From CAVVZJ01 sp963752755 (GTDB taxonomy: Bacteria > Planctomycetota > Planctomycetia > Isosphaerales > Isosphaeraceae): a stretch of DNA of 64,000 bases. The DNA lies in contig CAVVZJ010000001.1 of NCBI GenBank assembly GCA_963752755.1, forward strand, positions 1,736,001 to 1,800,000, given 5' to 3'. Below, in pieces: positions 1 to 8,339 of this stretch; position 1 is the stretch's first letter, and each line of letters starts with the position of its first letter. The notes beneath the pieces are model-generated. The model was given only the letters and a program-made list of their open reading frames with translations, did no database searches and was not told the DNA's origin. The translations under genes were made by a program, and so were the position numbers.

Positions 1-347
1 GCGAGGCGAGCCGGTTCCTGCCCCAGCCCGGCTTCCAGGTCTTCGCGGAGCGCGGTGCGGCCTGGCTGGAAATGCCCGACCGGATCCAGTGGACCGACGC
101 CGAGGGGGTTCACGAGGAGCGGCTCCCCATGGAGCCGACGATCGGCGAACAGCTCGGCGACCACTTCTACCGGCTCGTCCACGGTGAGCCATCGCTGGCC
201 ACGACGCTCGACGACGCGCTGGCGGTGGCCCGGCTGGTGGTAGCGCTCCGGGAGAGTCGGCAGCAAGGACGAAGGATCGCACTCGGGACGACCGGGAAGG
301 GGCACCAGGATGAGCCCGCTGTGGAGAGTGGCCCGGGGACGCGCTGA
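1..347 (+). CDS. Gfo/Idh/MocA-type oxidoreductase, C-terminal fragment
   Basis: The window opens inside this gene. The reading frame starts at base 3 and runs to a stop at 345-347, giving about 114 residues. What is visible is the end of an alpha/beta domain with the segment HFYRLVHGEPSLATTLDDAL, followed by a helix ending in VARLVVALRESRQQGRRI. In the Gfo/Idh/MocA family this is the usual last helix after the GFO_IDH_MocA_C sheet. The Rossmann NAD(P)-binding half lies outside the window. It overlaps the start of the next gene by 38 bases, so the two are probably co-transcribed. The substrate cannot be told. Confidence 0.6.
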   Translation, partial: EASRFLPQPGFQVFAERGAAWLEMPDRIQWTDAEGVHEERLPMEPTIGEQLGDHFYRLVHGEPSLATTLDDALAVARLVVALRESRQQGRRIALGTTGKGHQDEPAVESGPGTR

Positions 348-2062
348 GGTCGCGGCCTGGGCGGCGGTGGCGCTGGCCGCGCTGGTCGGCCTGACACTGA
401 TGAATGACACCATCCGTCACGCCTCGGCGACCTACGACGAGGTCGCCTACCTTCGCGTCGCGGCACGATGGTGGCGGACCGGCGAGCAGGCGTCGATCAG
501 CCGGATGGGATCGCCGCTGACCTTCTGGAAGCTCCAGCAAGGGCCCGTCCTCTGGCTGGTCGATCGGAGCGGTCACGCGGACTGGATTGAGGACCCGATC
601 GCGCACCAGGCGACCTTGCTGACGTGGGTCCGCCTGGGCTCGCTCTGGATCTGGGTCGTGGCCCTGTGGCTAACCGCCTTCTGGGCGCGAAGGCTCCACG
701 GCCCCTGGGCCATGACCTTCGCGGCCTGGCTGTTCGTCCTGAGTCCAAACCTGCTGGCACACGGGTCGCTCATCACGATGGAAATGCCGCTGGTGGCCGC
801 CTCGACGGCGATGCTGATAGCTTTCTGGGCGTTCCTCCAGTCGGGACATCGTCGCGACTTCCAGGCGTCGGCGGTGCTGGGCGGTCTCGCCTTCTCGTGC
901 AAGTTCACGGCGGTCGTCTTCGTGCCGATCCTGGCCCTGGTCTGGTGGGTCTGCCTCTGCCAGACGGGAGAGTGTCGGCGGCTCGCCGCCCTGGGGCGCG
1001 TAGTGGCCGGCATGCTGGGTTTCGTGGCGATTCTGCTGGCAACAGACCTCGCCTTGACCGGCCTCGCGACGATCCCACCCAGCGAGACGCGTGGTCCCCA
1101 CCCTTCGCTCGAAACCCGACTTCCGACGAGGTTGCGGCCGGTCGTCGGGTCCCTGATCGAGACACCCTGGCCACAGGACTGGGTCGCCTTCGCGGTCCAG
1201 GTGCGCCACCAGGCGTCGGGAGGGCCAAGCTACCTGCTGGGCGAGCGTCGGATGCGGGGGTGGTGGTATTACTATCTGGTGGCCCTGGCGGTGAAGATGC
1301 CGTTGTCGGTTGGGTTGCTCCTGCTGTTGAGGCTCATCGTCGGACGTCGGCTGGACCCATCGAGGCGGGGAAGGATGTTGTTATGGGTGATCGGAGCGTT
1401 CCTGGTCGTCGCGTGCGTCGGGTCGCGCCGAAATTACGGGGTCCGCTATTTGCTGCCCGTGGCGCCGCTGGCGATCGTCTGGGTCGCCGCGCTGGCAAAA
1501 CGGCCGGGATGGAGCCGGCGGTTGGCGGTCATCGGGATACTCGGACAGGCGGCTGGCGGTCGGGTCGATCCATCCGTATGAGCTGTCGTACTTCAACCGG
1601 CTTGGTGGTGGAACGGTGGGCGGGCGACGGGTGCTGGCGGATTCGAACCTCGACTGGGGTCAAGGGGCGCGAACGCTGGCGCAGCTCCAGGCGCGTCGGT
1701 CGGCGTTCCGTGACCTGACCCTCTACGCCTTCGGAGCAACGGACCCGGCCCATTACGGGGTCGTGGGCGTCCGGCACGTCATCGACGCCGGCTCCGAGCA
1801 TCCGGGACTTCCGGAGCGACTGGAGGCGGAGACGACCTACCTCGGCGTCTCCGCGTCGCTCCTCTGGGGCCCCTGGGGACCGGCCGGCTACTTCCGCGAC
1901 CTGGAGGGACAGGCGCCGATCGCGATGACCGCGGACGGGACCATCGCGATCTACCGGAACGCGGACCGGAAACGGACCCAGTTCGTCCGGCTCAGGGTAG
2001 GTGCTGGAAGAGCAAGGCCCGGGCGTCGAGCTTCCGCTCGAAGGTCTCCAGTTCTCCCTTGA
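310..2062 (+). CDS. GT39-like membrane glycosyltransferase, frameshifted
   Basis: Polytopic membrane protein of the dolichyl-phosphate-mannose mannosyltransferase (GT39/PMT-like) superfamily, which moves a sugar from a lipid carrier to an acceptor outside the cytoplasm. The N-terminal part (310-1581) has a first transmembrane helix, then the family's acidic loop motif ATYDEVAY, then about eight hydrophobic segments and KMPLSVGLLLLL. The C-terminal soluble part lies in another frame and carries HPYELSYFNRLGGG and ADSNLDWGQG, the typical end of this family. One indel near 1545-1560 separates them. The last 70 bases overlap the convergent gene ending at 1992, so the true stop may be nearer 1997. 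The start overlaps the preceding oxidoreductase. Confidence 0.75.
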
Positions 2063-2474
2063 GGCGGGCGAGCCAGTCATGACCGAGGGACTGATGGTGG
2101 GTCAGTTCGACGAGCACGTCCGAGCGGTCGAGCAGGGCGTGATCGAGGGCGTGCAGGGCATCGGCCCGCGCGGAGTCAAACTCGGCGGCCGTGAAGAATT
2201 CCTCGGGGCTTCCGGCCCGCTGGACCCGCGCGGTGAGCCGTTGCAATTCGTGCTGGAAGACCTGAAGGACGCCGACTTCGCGTTCCGCCTGACGCTCGAT
2301 GCATTGCTGGATGGCGTTGGTGACGTTCGTCTCGGCCTTCGTGAGCCGGTTCGCGATGGCGTCTCGGATGGCCCGGTCGGCGCCGCGGCGTTCGGCTTGC
2401 TGCTGGTACCCGGGATAACCCGGGATGTGAACATTGAGCCGGTCGAGCCATGGCAGATTCTTGGGTTTGCTCAT
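1992..2474 (-). CDS. Hypothetical helical protein
   Basis: A 160-residue protein that begins MSKPKNLPWLDRLNVHIPGY. The rest is almost entirely predicted helix, rich in Glu, Arg, Gln and Ala (for example AETNVTNAIQQCIERQAERE and LQVFQHELQRLTARVQRAG), which suggests a coiled coil. It has no signal peptide or membrane segment. It lies 40 bases downstream of the zinc-ribbon gene on the same strand and is probably in its operon. I do not recognise a named family. Its 3' end meets the GT39-like gene tail to tail. Confidence 0.6.
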   Translation of the reverse strand: MSKPKNLPWLDRLNVHIPGYPGYQQQAERRGADRAIRDAIANRLTKAETNVTNAIQQCIERQAEREVGVLQVFQHELQRLTARVQRAGSPEEFFTAAEFDSARADALHALDHALLDRSDVLVELTHHQSLGHDWLARLKGELETFERKLDARALLFQHLP

Positions 2475-2514
2475 GCGGGACTCCGGGCGTCGTGCCTGGG
2501 GGGTTGGTTGCGGA

Positions 2515-3081
2515 TCAGTAGAGGTCGCGGCCGCGCGAGAGGCGGTCTTCGAGGCCGTCGGCCATCTCGGCGATGCGCCGGATGAGACGCGAGGGGTCGA
2601 GGTGGCCGGCCGCCTCGGCGGCGACGTTGCGGATCACGACGAAGTATTCCTCGCCACGGATCACCTTGATCGCGAAGTGGCCCTCGACGGTGCGAGCGTT
2701 GAGCTTCAGGAGGATGCTGGCGTCCCGGGCGTTGGCCGTGCCACAGACGGAGACCAGGCCGAGGATCGCGCGGCCTTCGTGGTCGGTGCCGACGTGGCCG
2801 AGATACACGGCCTGCTTGCGGTCCAGCTCCAGCGGGACGACGACGCACCAGCCATGCCCGGCGGGCGTGGCCTCGAAACCGGCGCGGGCGACCAGTTCGC
2901 GGAGCAGGGGGGCCGGGTCGAGGTCGGCGGGGTCGGGCGGCTCGTAAGGGCCGAGGGCATCGGGGCCGATCTGCGCATCGGGAGTGGCCGAGCCGAGCGG
3001 CAGGCCGCACTTTTCGCAGAAGCGGCTCGACGGGTGATTGCCGACCGTGCAGCGGGCGCAGGCGATCGTGAAGAACGACAT
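2515..3081 (-). CDS. Zinc-ribbon protein with YbjN/secretion-chaperone-like domain
   Basis: Starting at MSFFTIACARC (3081), the N-terminus has a zinc ribbon made of two Cys pairs, CARC and CEKCG, about residues 8-27. After a proline/aspartate-rich linker there is an alpha/beta domain of about 130 residues (LLRELVARAGFEA, WCVVVPLELDRKQAVYL, GHFAIKVIRGEEYFVVI). It resembles the YbjN/type III secretion chaperone-like fold often fused to zinc ribbons in planctomycetes. That match is from memory of the fold pattern and is tentative. It probably works as a small cytoplasmic adaptor. An in-frame ATG at 3102 exists, but this start puts the Cys pair in the usual place. Confidence 0.6.
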   Translation of the reverse strand: MSFFTIACARCTVGNHPSSRFCEKCGLPLGSATPDAQIGPDALGPYEPPDPADLDPAPLLRELVARAGFEATPAGHGWCVVVPLELDRKQAVYLGHVGTDHEGRAILGLVSVCGTANARDASILLKLNARTVEGHFAIKVIRGEEYFVVIRNVAAEAAGHLDPSRLIRRIAEMADGLEDRLSRGRDLY

Positions 3082-3221
3082 GACGACCTCGACGCAACGC
3101 ACGTCGCCAACGCCCGGAATGGACCTGCCGCGACGCGCCGACCCCCTTCAGCTTACCGCGGCCCGGCCCGGACGGAAACGGGAAGCCGTCTCCGCCCGGG
3201 TTCCATTCCCAAGGGTTGGAT

Positions 3222-3776
3222 TTACTTCGTCATTTCGATCGACTTGATGAGCCGGTCGAAGGCCGGTTCGGCTTCCTGCATGGTGGCGTTGGGTCCGACC
3301 ATCTTGAGGAAGTAGCCGGCGTTGTCGGTCTGGACGATGGCGCCGAGCAAGCGGTAGTCCTCCTTGGGACCGCCGGGGGCAAAGGGGTCCTTGTAGGTGC
3401 CGGCGACCTCGACGCGTGTGACCTCGGTGTTCTGGCCCTGGAGGCTCTTGCGTTCGACGTCGGCCGTCTCGCCGTTGGCGTCGGAGAACTGGCGACGCCA
3501 ACGCTCGACGTTGGCGTCGGTCGTGCCGGCCCCCTGGGGAAAGACGTAGAGCACCAGTTCGGCCGGCTCGGCGTCCCCCTTGGCGGGGCCAACGCGGAGC
3601 TGGGCCTTGCGCATCGCCGAGGTCGAGCGGACGGCCTTCCACGAAGCGGGCACCTCGAAGGCGATCCCCTCGACGTCGATCCGCTGGGTCTTCTCTTGCA
3701 GGACGGCCGCGGTCAGGGTCAGGCCGAGGACGGCGAGGGTGAGGGCGGCCAGGCGGCGGGTGCAGGTTCGGGTCAT
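3222..3776 (-). CDS. Secreted hypothetical protein
   Basis: A 184-residue protein with a clear signal peptide: basic MTRTCTRR, then the hydrophobic LAALTLAVLGLTLTAAV. The mature part begins with IDVEGIAFEVPASWKAV and ends with EAEPAFDRLIKSIEMTK. This is the layout of small exported proteins whose fold starts with a strand followed by an FxVPxxW motif, as in PsbP/LpqN-like domains. That relation is suggestive only. ORF sequence upstream of 3776 is in frame but has the composition of noncoding antisense DNA. The gene is divergent from the ThuA gene, with about 137 bases between starts. Confidence 0.6.
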   Translation of the reverse strand: MTRTCTRRLAALTLAVLGLTLTAAVLQEKTQRIDVEGIAFEVPASWKAVRSTSAMRKAQLRVGPAKGDAEPAELVLYVFPQGAGTTDANVERWRRQFSDANGETADVERKSLQGQNTEVTRVEVAGTYKDPFAPGGPKEDYRLLGAIVQTDNAGYFLKMVGPNATMQEAEPAFDRLIKSIEMTK

Positions 3777-3913
3777 GACTCGGTTTCCTCGAAGGCTTTG
3801 GGAATCGGTGGCCCCGCCGCGTGCCGCTTGCCGGCGGCGAGGTCCGGCATTACGATGCGACGCGGTCGGTCGTCCGTGGTGCCCCGTGTGTCCATCCCTG
3901 GGAGCTTCCAAAC

Positions 3914-4714
3914 GTGTCTCGACTCTTCCGACAAGGGGCCATCCTGGCCCTGGGACTGCTGCTCGCCGTACCGGCCTTCGCCCAGAAGAAGAACCCGGAA
4001 GGAACCCCCGTGCTCCTGCTCTCCGGCGGCCAGCGCGAGCACCACGGCTACCGCGACCAGGCATTCTACCTCGCCAACCTCCTGGAAGACACCGGACGGT
4101 TCCGGGTCACAATCGTCGAGGACGCCGGCTTCCTCGAATCCCCCGCCCTGGAGAAGTATGCCCTGCTGATCGCGATGGCCGACCGCCGCGACCCGGAGTT
4201 CAAGCTCACCGCCTCGCAGCAGAAGGCGCTGACGGCATACGTCCGCTCGGGCCACGGCTACGTCTCCATTCACGGTGCCGACAATGCGCCGCCCGACTGG
4301 ATTCCCGAGATGAAGGAGATGCTCGGCGGCATCTACTCCCACACCGGCTTGCCCGACGGCCGGGCGATTTCCGGCACCTACGACGTCAAGATCGCCGACT
4401 CCTCCCACCCGATCACCCACGGACTCGATGACTTCCCCCTCAAGGACGAACTCTACATCAACCTCCAGATGAAGGACGACGTCGCGCCCCTGGCGACGAT
4501 CGACTACCAGGGCAAGACCTGGCCCGTCGCCTGGACCTATCGCTACGGCCAGGGGGCCGTCTTCCACACCACCCTCGGCCATCGCAGCTTTGGCCCCGGC
4601 AAGGACGACCCGCTCCGCAATCCGAACCTCGGCAAAATGCTGCTTCAGGGCATTTCCTGGGTCGCCGATCAGGTCCACGGCCCGGCCGGTGCTTCCCGGA
4701 AGCGGGCTCAGTAG
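3914..4714 (+). CDS. Secreted ThuA-domain protein
   Basis: ThuA proteins have a class I glutamine-amidotransferase-like fold. They are linked to trehalose or other carbohydrate use and are abundant in planctomycetes. The GTG start at 3914 gives a signal peptide (MSRLFRQGAILALGLLLAVPAFAQ). Family features follow: PVLLLSGGQREHHGY near the N-terminus, LLIAMADRRD, HGYVSIHGADNA, the DSSHPITHGLDDFPLKDELY segment with its conserved HPI and EL, and WTYRYGQGAVFHTTLGH near the end. Its length (266 residues) is normal for the family. The biochemical role of most ThuA proteins is unproven. Confidence 0.85.
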   Translation: MSRLFRQGAILALGLLLAVPAFAQKKNPEGTPVLLLSGGQREHHGYRDQAFYLANLLEDTGRFRVTIVEDAGFLESPALEKYALLIAMADRRDPEFKLTASQQKALTAYVRSGHGYVSIHGADNAPPDWIPEMKEMLGGIYSHTGLPDGRAISGTYDVKIADSSHPITHGLDDFPLKDELYINLQMKDDVAPLATIDYQGKTWPVAWTYRYGQGAVFHTTLGHRSFGPGKDDPLRNPNLGKMLLQGISWVADQVHGPAGASRKRAQ

Positions 4715-4825
4715 CAAACGGGCCGGTTCTCGCTCAAGATTTCCGTCTGCGTGGAGAATCACCAAGGGACCGCGATCCGCCCCGGATCAGGAGATTCGTC
4801 GAGAGCCTTCTCGTGAGGAGGTCCA

Positions 4826-5080
4826 ATGTTCGGCCGGCTACCCTCCTTCGCGCAAGTCATGATTCCGCAAGAAGATCCGTCGCGGGTACTCCAGGCGATG
4901 CCCTGGTACGCCTGGGTGGCGATCGTCGCCATCCTGGTGGGCGGGATCAATGGTTTCCTCGCGACGCTGATCCGTCATCGTGAGCGGATGGCCATGATCC
5001 GGCACGGCATGCACCCGGACGCCGTGACGCCTGCCGACCCGCATACCAAGCCGGTTTGCCAGGAAGCGTCCGAATTCTGA
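4826..5080 (+). CDS. Small single-pass membrane protein, DUF6249-like
   Basis: An 84-residue protein with one transmembrane helix, AWVAIVAILVGGINGFLATL (about residues 28-48), followed by a cytoplasmic RHRERMAMIRHGMHPD segment. The membrane helix followed by ERxxMIxxGMxPD is typical of small membrane proteins annotated DUF6249 in many bacteria. A good ribosome binding site, GAGGAGG, lies about 5 bases upstream of the ATG. The function of the family is unknown. Confidence 0.65.
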   Translation: MFGRLPSFAQVMIPQEDPSRVLQAMPWYAWVAIVAILVGGINGFLATLIRHRERMAMIRHGMHPDAVTPADPHTKPVCQEASEF

Positions 5081-5205
5081 AAGGCCGGATGGTCTTTATG
5101 ACGAACTCCCGATCGATCGGGATCATCCTACTTGTCAGCGACCCTGCGAGCGCCCTCTTCGAGTCGAGCATGGCGATCGGAGAGCACCCGAGAAGAATCC
5201 GCCTC

Positions 5206-6521
5206 TCAGCGGATGCCGACCCGCCCGAGCCGCCGCAGGAACCTCGGGTCGTTGAGCAGGTAGCGGACGACCGCCCTCCGCAAGGTGACATAGTCGCCCG
5301 GGTCGTCGGGCACGACGTGGAGGCCGCAGAGGCACATCTCGTCGGTGGTCTGCTCGCCGAAGGTGACGCGCTGAGGTGGATGGCTCGGGTTGCGGGGGTT
5401 GTCGGCGGAATTGTCGTAGAAGGCTTGCAACTCGATCGTCGTCCCGGCCGGCAAGGCGACGGGCTCGGCGAAAACATAGAGGTTTTGCCAGTTGAAGTCC
5501 CAGTCCTTGATCCAGATGAGGGGGACGTCCTGGCCGTCGGGCCGTCGGGCCGTGACCTTCATTTCCTTGCCGAGCCAGTGCATGTGCGGCGTGATGCCGT
5601 AGGCGTGGGCAGCGACGGGTAGTGTGAACCGGGTCGTGCGCCGGTAGTGGGAGTCGCCGGGCTCGATCGCAATGTCGCGGTTGATCAAGGGCACGGGGGC
5701 CAGGATCTTCGTCGCCGAGACCGGCGTCTTCGTGAAGTAAACCCCGATCGACGAGCGATCCGTCTCCGACTTGCCGGTTGGGTGGTAGTGAACCTGGAGC
5801 ACCAGGTCCGACCCGGCCTTGAGCAGGCGTCCGACGCCCTCGGGCAGCCGACGCTGGTTGAATCCCGGTGCCCAGCCGCCGAGCCCGCCGGTCGGGGTGA
5901 CGCCGACGCCTCCGAAGCTCTGGTATCCCGGTCCGTCGTCTTGCTCCTCGAGCTTGCGGGCGCGGCCGGTCGTGTCGAGGAAGAAGAGGGCGTGATGGAC
6001 GATGCGCCGGTTGCCCGGCCGGAACTCGACGGCGGCGACCGTGCGGTCTTCCGTCAGGCCCGTCGGGATGACGAAGCAGCGGAAAACGTCCGTGCCCTTC
6101 GCGGCAACCTCGAACGGCTCGGGCATCTCCAGCACCAGGTCGGGCTCGCCGAGCCGCCAGCCTTCGGCAAACTCGGGTCGGATCGGTAGGTCCTTTGGAT
6201 CACCCTCCAGGGCCCCGGCGTCGGCCCATCGAGTCATGAGGGCGATCTCCTCGTCGGAGAGACGACGCTCGTCGTGGAACCGACCGAAACCGGGCTCCGC
6301 CTTCCAGGGCGGCATCTGACGACTCGCGACGACATCCTTGAGGAAGCGCCCCGCTTCGCGGCATCCTGGTAGGTCAGCAAGGAGAACGGCCCAACCTGCC
6401 CCGGCCGGTGGCATTCGGCGCAGTTCTTCCAGAGGATCGGAGCGATGTCCTTGGCATACGTAACGGGGTCGTCGCCCGCGCCCGGCCAGGCCAGCGCGAG
6501 CCCAAGGAGCAGGGGGATCAT
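5206..6521 (-). CDS. Secreted cytochrome c / copper type II monooxygenase-like protein, frameshifted
   Basis: The start at 6521 gives a signal peptide (MIPLLLGLALAWPGAG) and a cytochrome-like segment with CAECHRPGQVGPFSLLTYQD, a c-type haem CxxCH motif. An indel near 6348 moves the frame, and RFLKDVVASRQMPPWKA continues. The C-terminal 300 residues resemble the copper type II, ascorbate-dependent monooxygenases. Candidate copper ligands are in IVHHALFF, LQVHYHPTG, ITPHMHWLGKE and the Met of TTDEMCLCG. The protein probably acts in the periplasm on an unknown substrate. It is followed on the same strand by an amidohydrolase gene starting upstream at about 8051, so the two may form one unit. Confidence 0.75.
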
Positions 6522-6556
6522 GGATCGAGGCTCCGCGATGTGAGTTGTTGGCGAGG

Positions 6557-8051
6557 TTACGATTCGGTACCGACGGGGGCGGTCGGGTCCTGGTCGCCGA
6601 CCCAGACCCAGCCATACTGGGTGTTGCTCGGAGAGCTTGGGTCGTTTCGGCGCTGGCGGCGGATCTCGGTCAGCTTGTCGGCCTGGATTGCGGCGCGTTG
6701 GGCCTGGGGGTCGAGTCCGAACAGCCTGGCGGCGTTGAGGCCGAGGATCTGGGCCTTGATGGGGTCGGTGAGCTGGGGATAGCCGTGCTTCTCGATCAGG
6801 TCGTCGGCGACCTTGAGCCGACGCAACCGCTGGATCTGACCCTGGGGACTGCCATTCCAGATGGAGTCGGTGCCCCAGAGAATATGGTCGGCGCCGGCGA
6901 TCTGGACCATCTGGGCGAGCATGTGCATGCAGACGCGGGGAGCCATCGAGGAGAGGATGTTGAAGGTGCCGCCCAGCTCGAAGTAGATGTTCTTGATGTC
7001 GGGGTTGCGGCGGAGGATGTCGAGGACGGTGCTGACCCACGGGATGACCTGCGGGTCGTTCGACTCTGGATCGACGACCTTCAGGCCGGTGCCTTTGGCG
7101 AGCCAGCCGTAGCCGCGGAAGCCGGAGTGATAGACGATGAAGTTCAGGTCGGGCCAGTCCCTGGCGGCTTTCTCCAGGTCGTCGGGGCGGCAGGCTTGTT
7201 CGTTGAAGGCGCCGAGGGGGAGGCCCTTGTGAACGCAGAGGTTCTTGACGCCCAGCGCCTTCGATTTCTCCCAGAACGGATAGGCGACCTTCTCGTCGTC
7301 CATCCGCCACGCCTTCTCACCGAGCTCGGCGCCGGTGTACATCTTCCAGGCTTCAATCTTGAGGTCCTTGACCTGGCGCTCCATCTCGTCCAGTTCCTTC
7401 GCGCCGAGGTTGGGACGGAGCAGGCCGTGGGAGAGCACACGTCGCGAGCCGGCCAGGTCGTTGACGAAGGCACGGGTGGCGACCATCTGGTCCGGCGGGA
7501 GCGGGTTCTTGTCCCAGTCGCGACTCGGAACGCCGCTGATGATCGCCATGACCGTGTCGCTGTCGCCGAAGACCTCCTTCACGTAATGGGCGCGGTTGAG
7601 CTGTTCGAGCGTCTCCGCGAACGTCTTGGCGGGACGAAGCATCTGGAAGAAGCGGCGGACACCGGCGCCGGTCTCGGTCTCGTCGTACCACTTGCGAGCG
7701 ACATCGACATGGTGGGTCTGCACGTCGAAGATGAACTGCTCCTTGGGCCAGCGCTCGGCGAAGGCCTCCTGGTCCTCGACCTCATCCGGAAGGACGTCGT
7801 AGGCGTCGCCGTGGACCTGATTCAGCGCCAGCAGGGCCGCGGCCATCCCGCTGCCGGTCCGGAGGAACGTCCGGCGGCTGAGCCCTTGCCGTCGCGACGC
7901 CCGATCGGCGATCTCGCGGAGCCGGGCCTCGTACGCCTTCTGCTCGTCCGACTGCGGCGGCGGCACGAACTCCTCATTCGAGGCGATCCGCGGCGGGGAT
8001 CGGCGGCAGGTCGTCCGCGGCGTCGTCGAGCTCACATTGACGGACCCACAT
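6557..8051 (-). CDS. Tat-exported amidohydrolase family 2 protein
   Basis: Metal-dependent TIM-barrel hydrolase of the amidohydrolase-2 (ACMSD-like) family. Near residue 60 it carries a twin-arginine signal, SRRTFLRTGSGMAAALLAL. Barrel features follow: FIFDVQTHHVD (metal-binding His pair), NLCVHKGLP, FIVYHSGFRGYG, IYFELGGTF, ADHILWGTDSIWNG near the last strand and AQILGLNAARLFGL. The in-frame ORF begins at 8104, but the likely start is the ATG at 8051 with an indel near 8000. That start gives an acidic leader running into ASNEEFVPPPQ, as in planctomycete relatives. The substrate is unknown. It sits just upstream of the copper monooxygenase-like gene. Confidence 0.75.
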
Positions 8052-8339
8052 GGCGGCTTCCTCGGGATGCGGGGATTCGAGAAATGTTCGGCGACGATCA
8101 GCAATACTCCGGCAACGCCTCCCGGGTTTCAACACCCTCCGGTCGCGATGGTTCCGCCCGGCCGGGAGGAATCGGGGATAAACTCGGCACCCCGGCCGCC
8201 AGTGCCGCGAAGGGGAATCTCCGCTTCGGTCACCTCCGCGAGCGGGGGCATTCTCCTGGTGGACAGGATCGGCGATGGCCAGTATGGTGAATCTTAAGAA
8301 TGTGGTGATCCGGCGTCATTTCATGGCGGGAGTCGATCT

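Noticed and set aside
6545..8290. Long rightward ORF of 581 codons opposite the amidohydrolase
   Set aside because: It is the antisense shadow of a gene with clear catalytic motifs. Its Val/Glu/Gly-rich composition is typical of such shadows.
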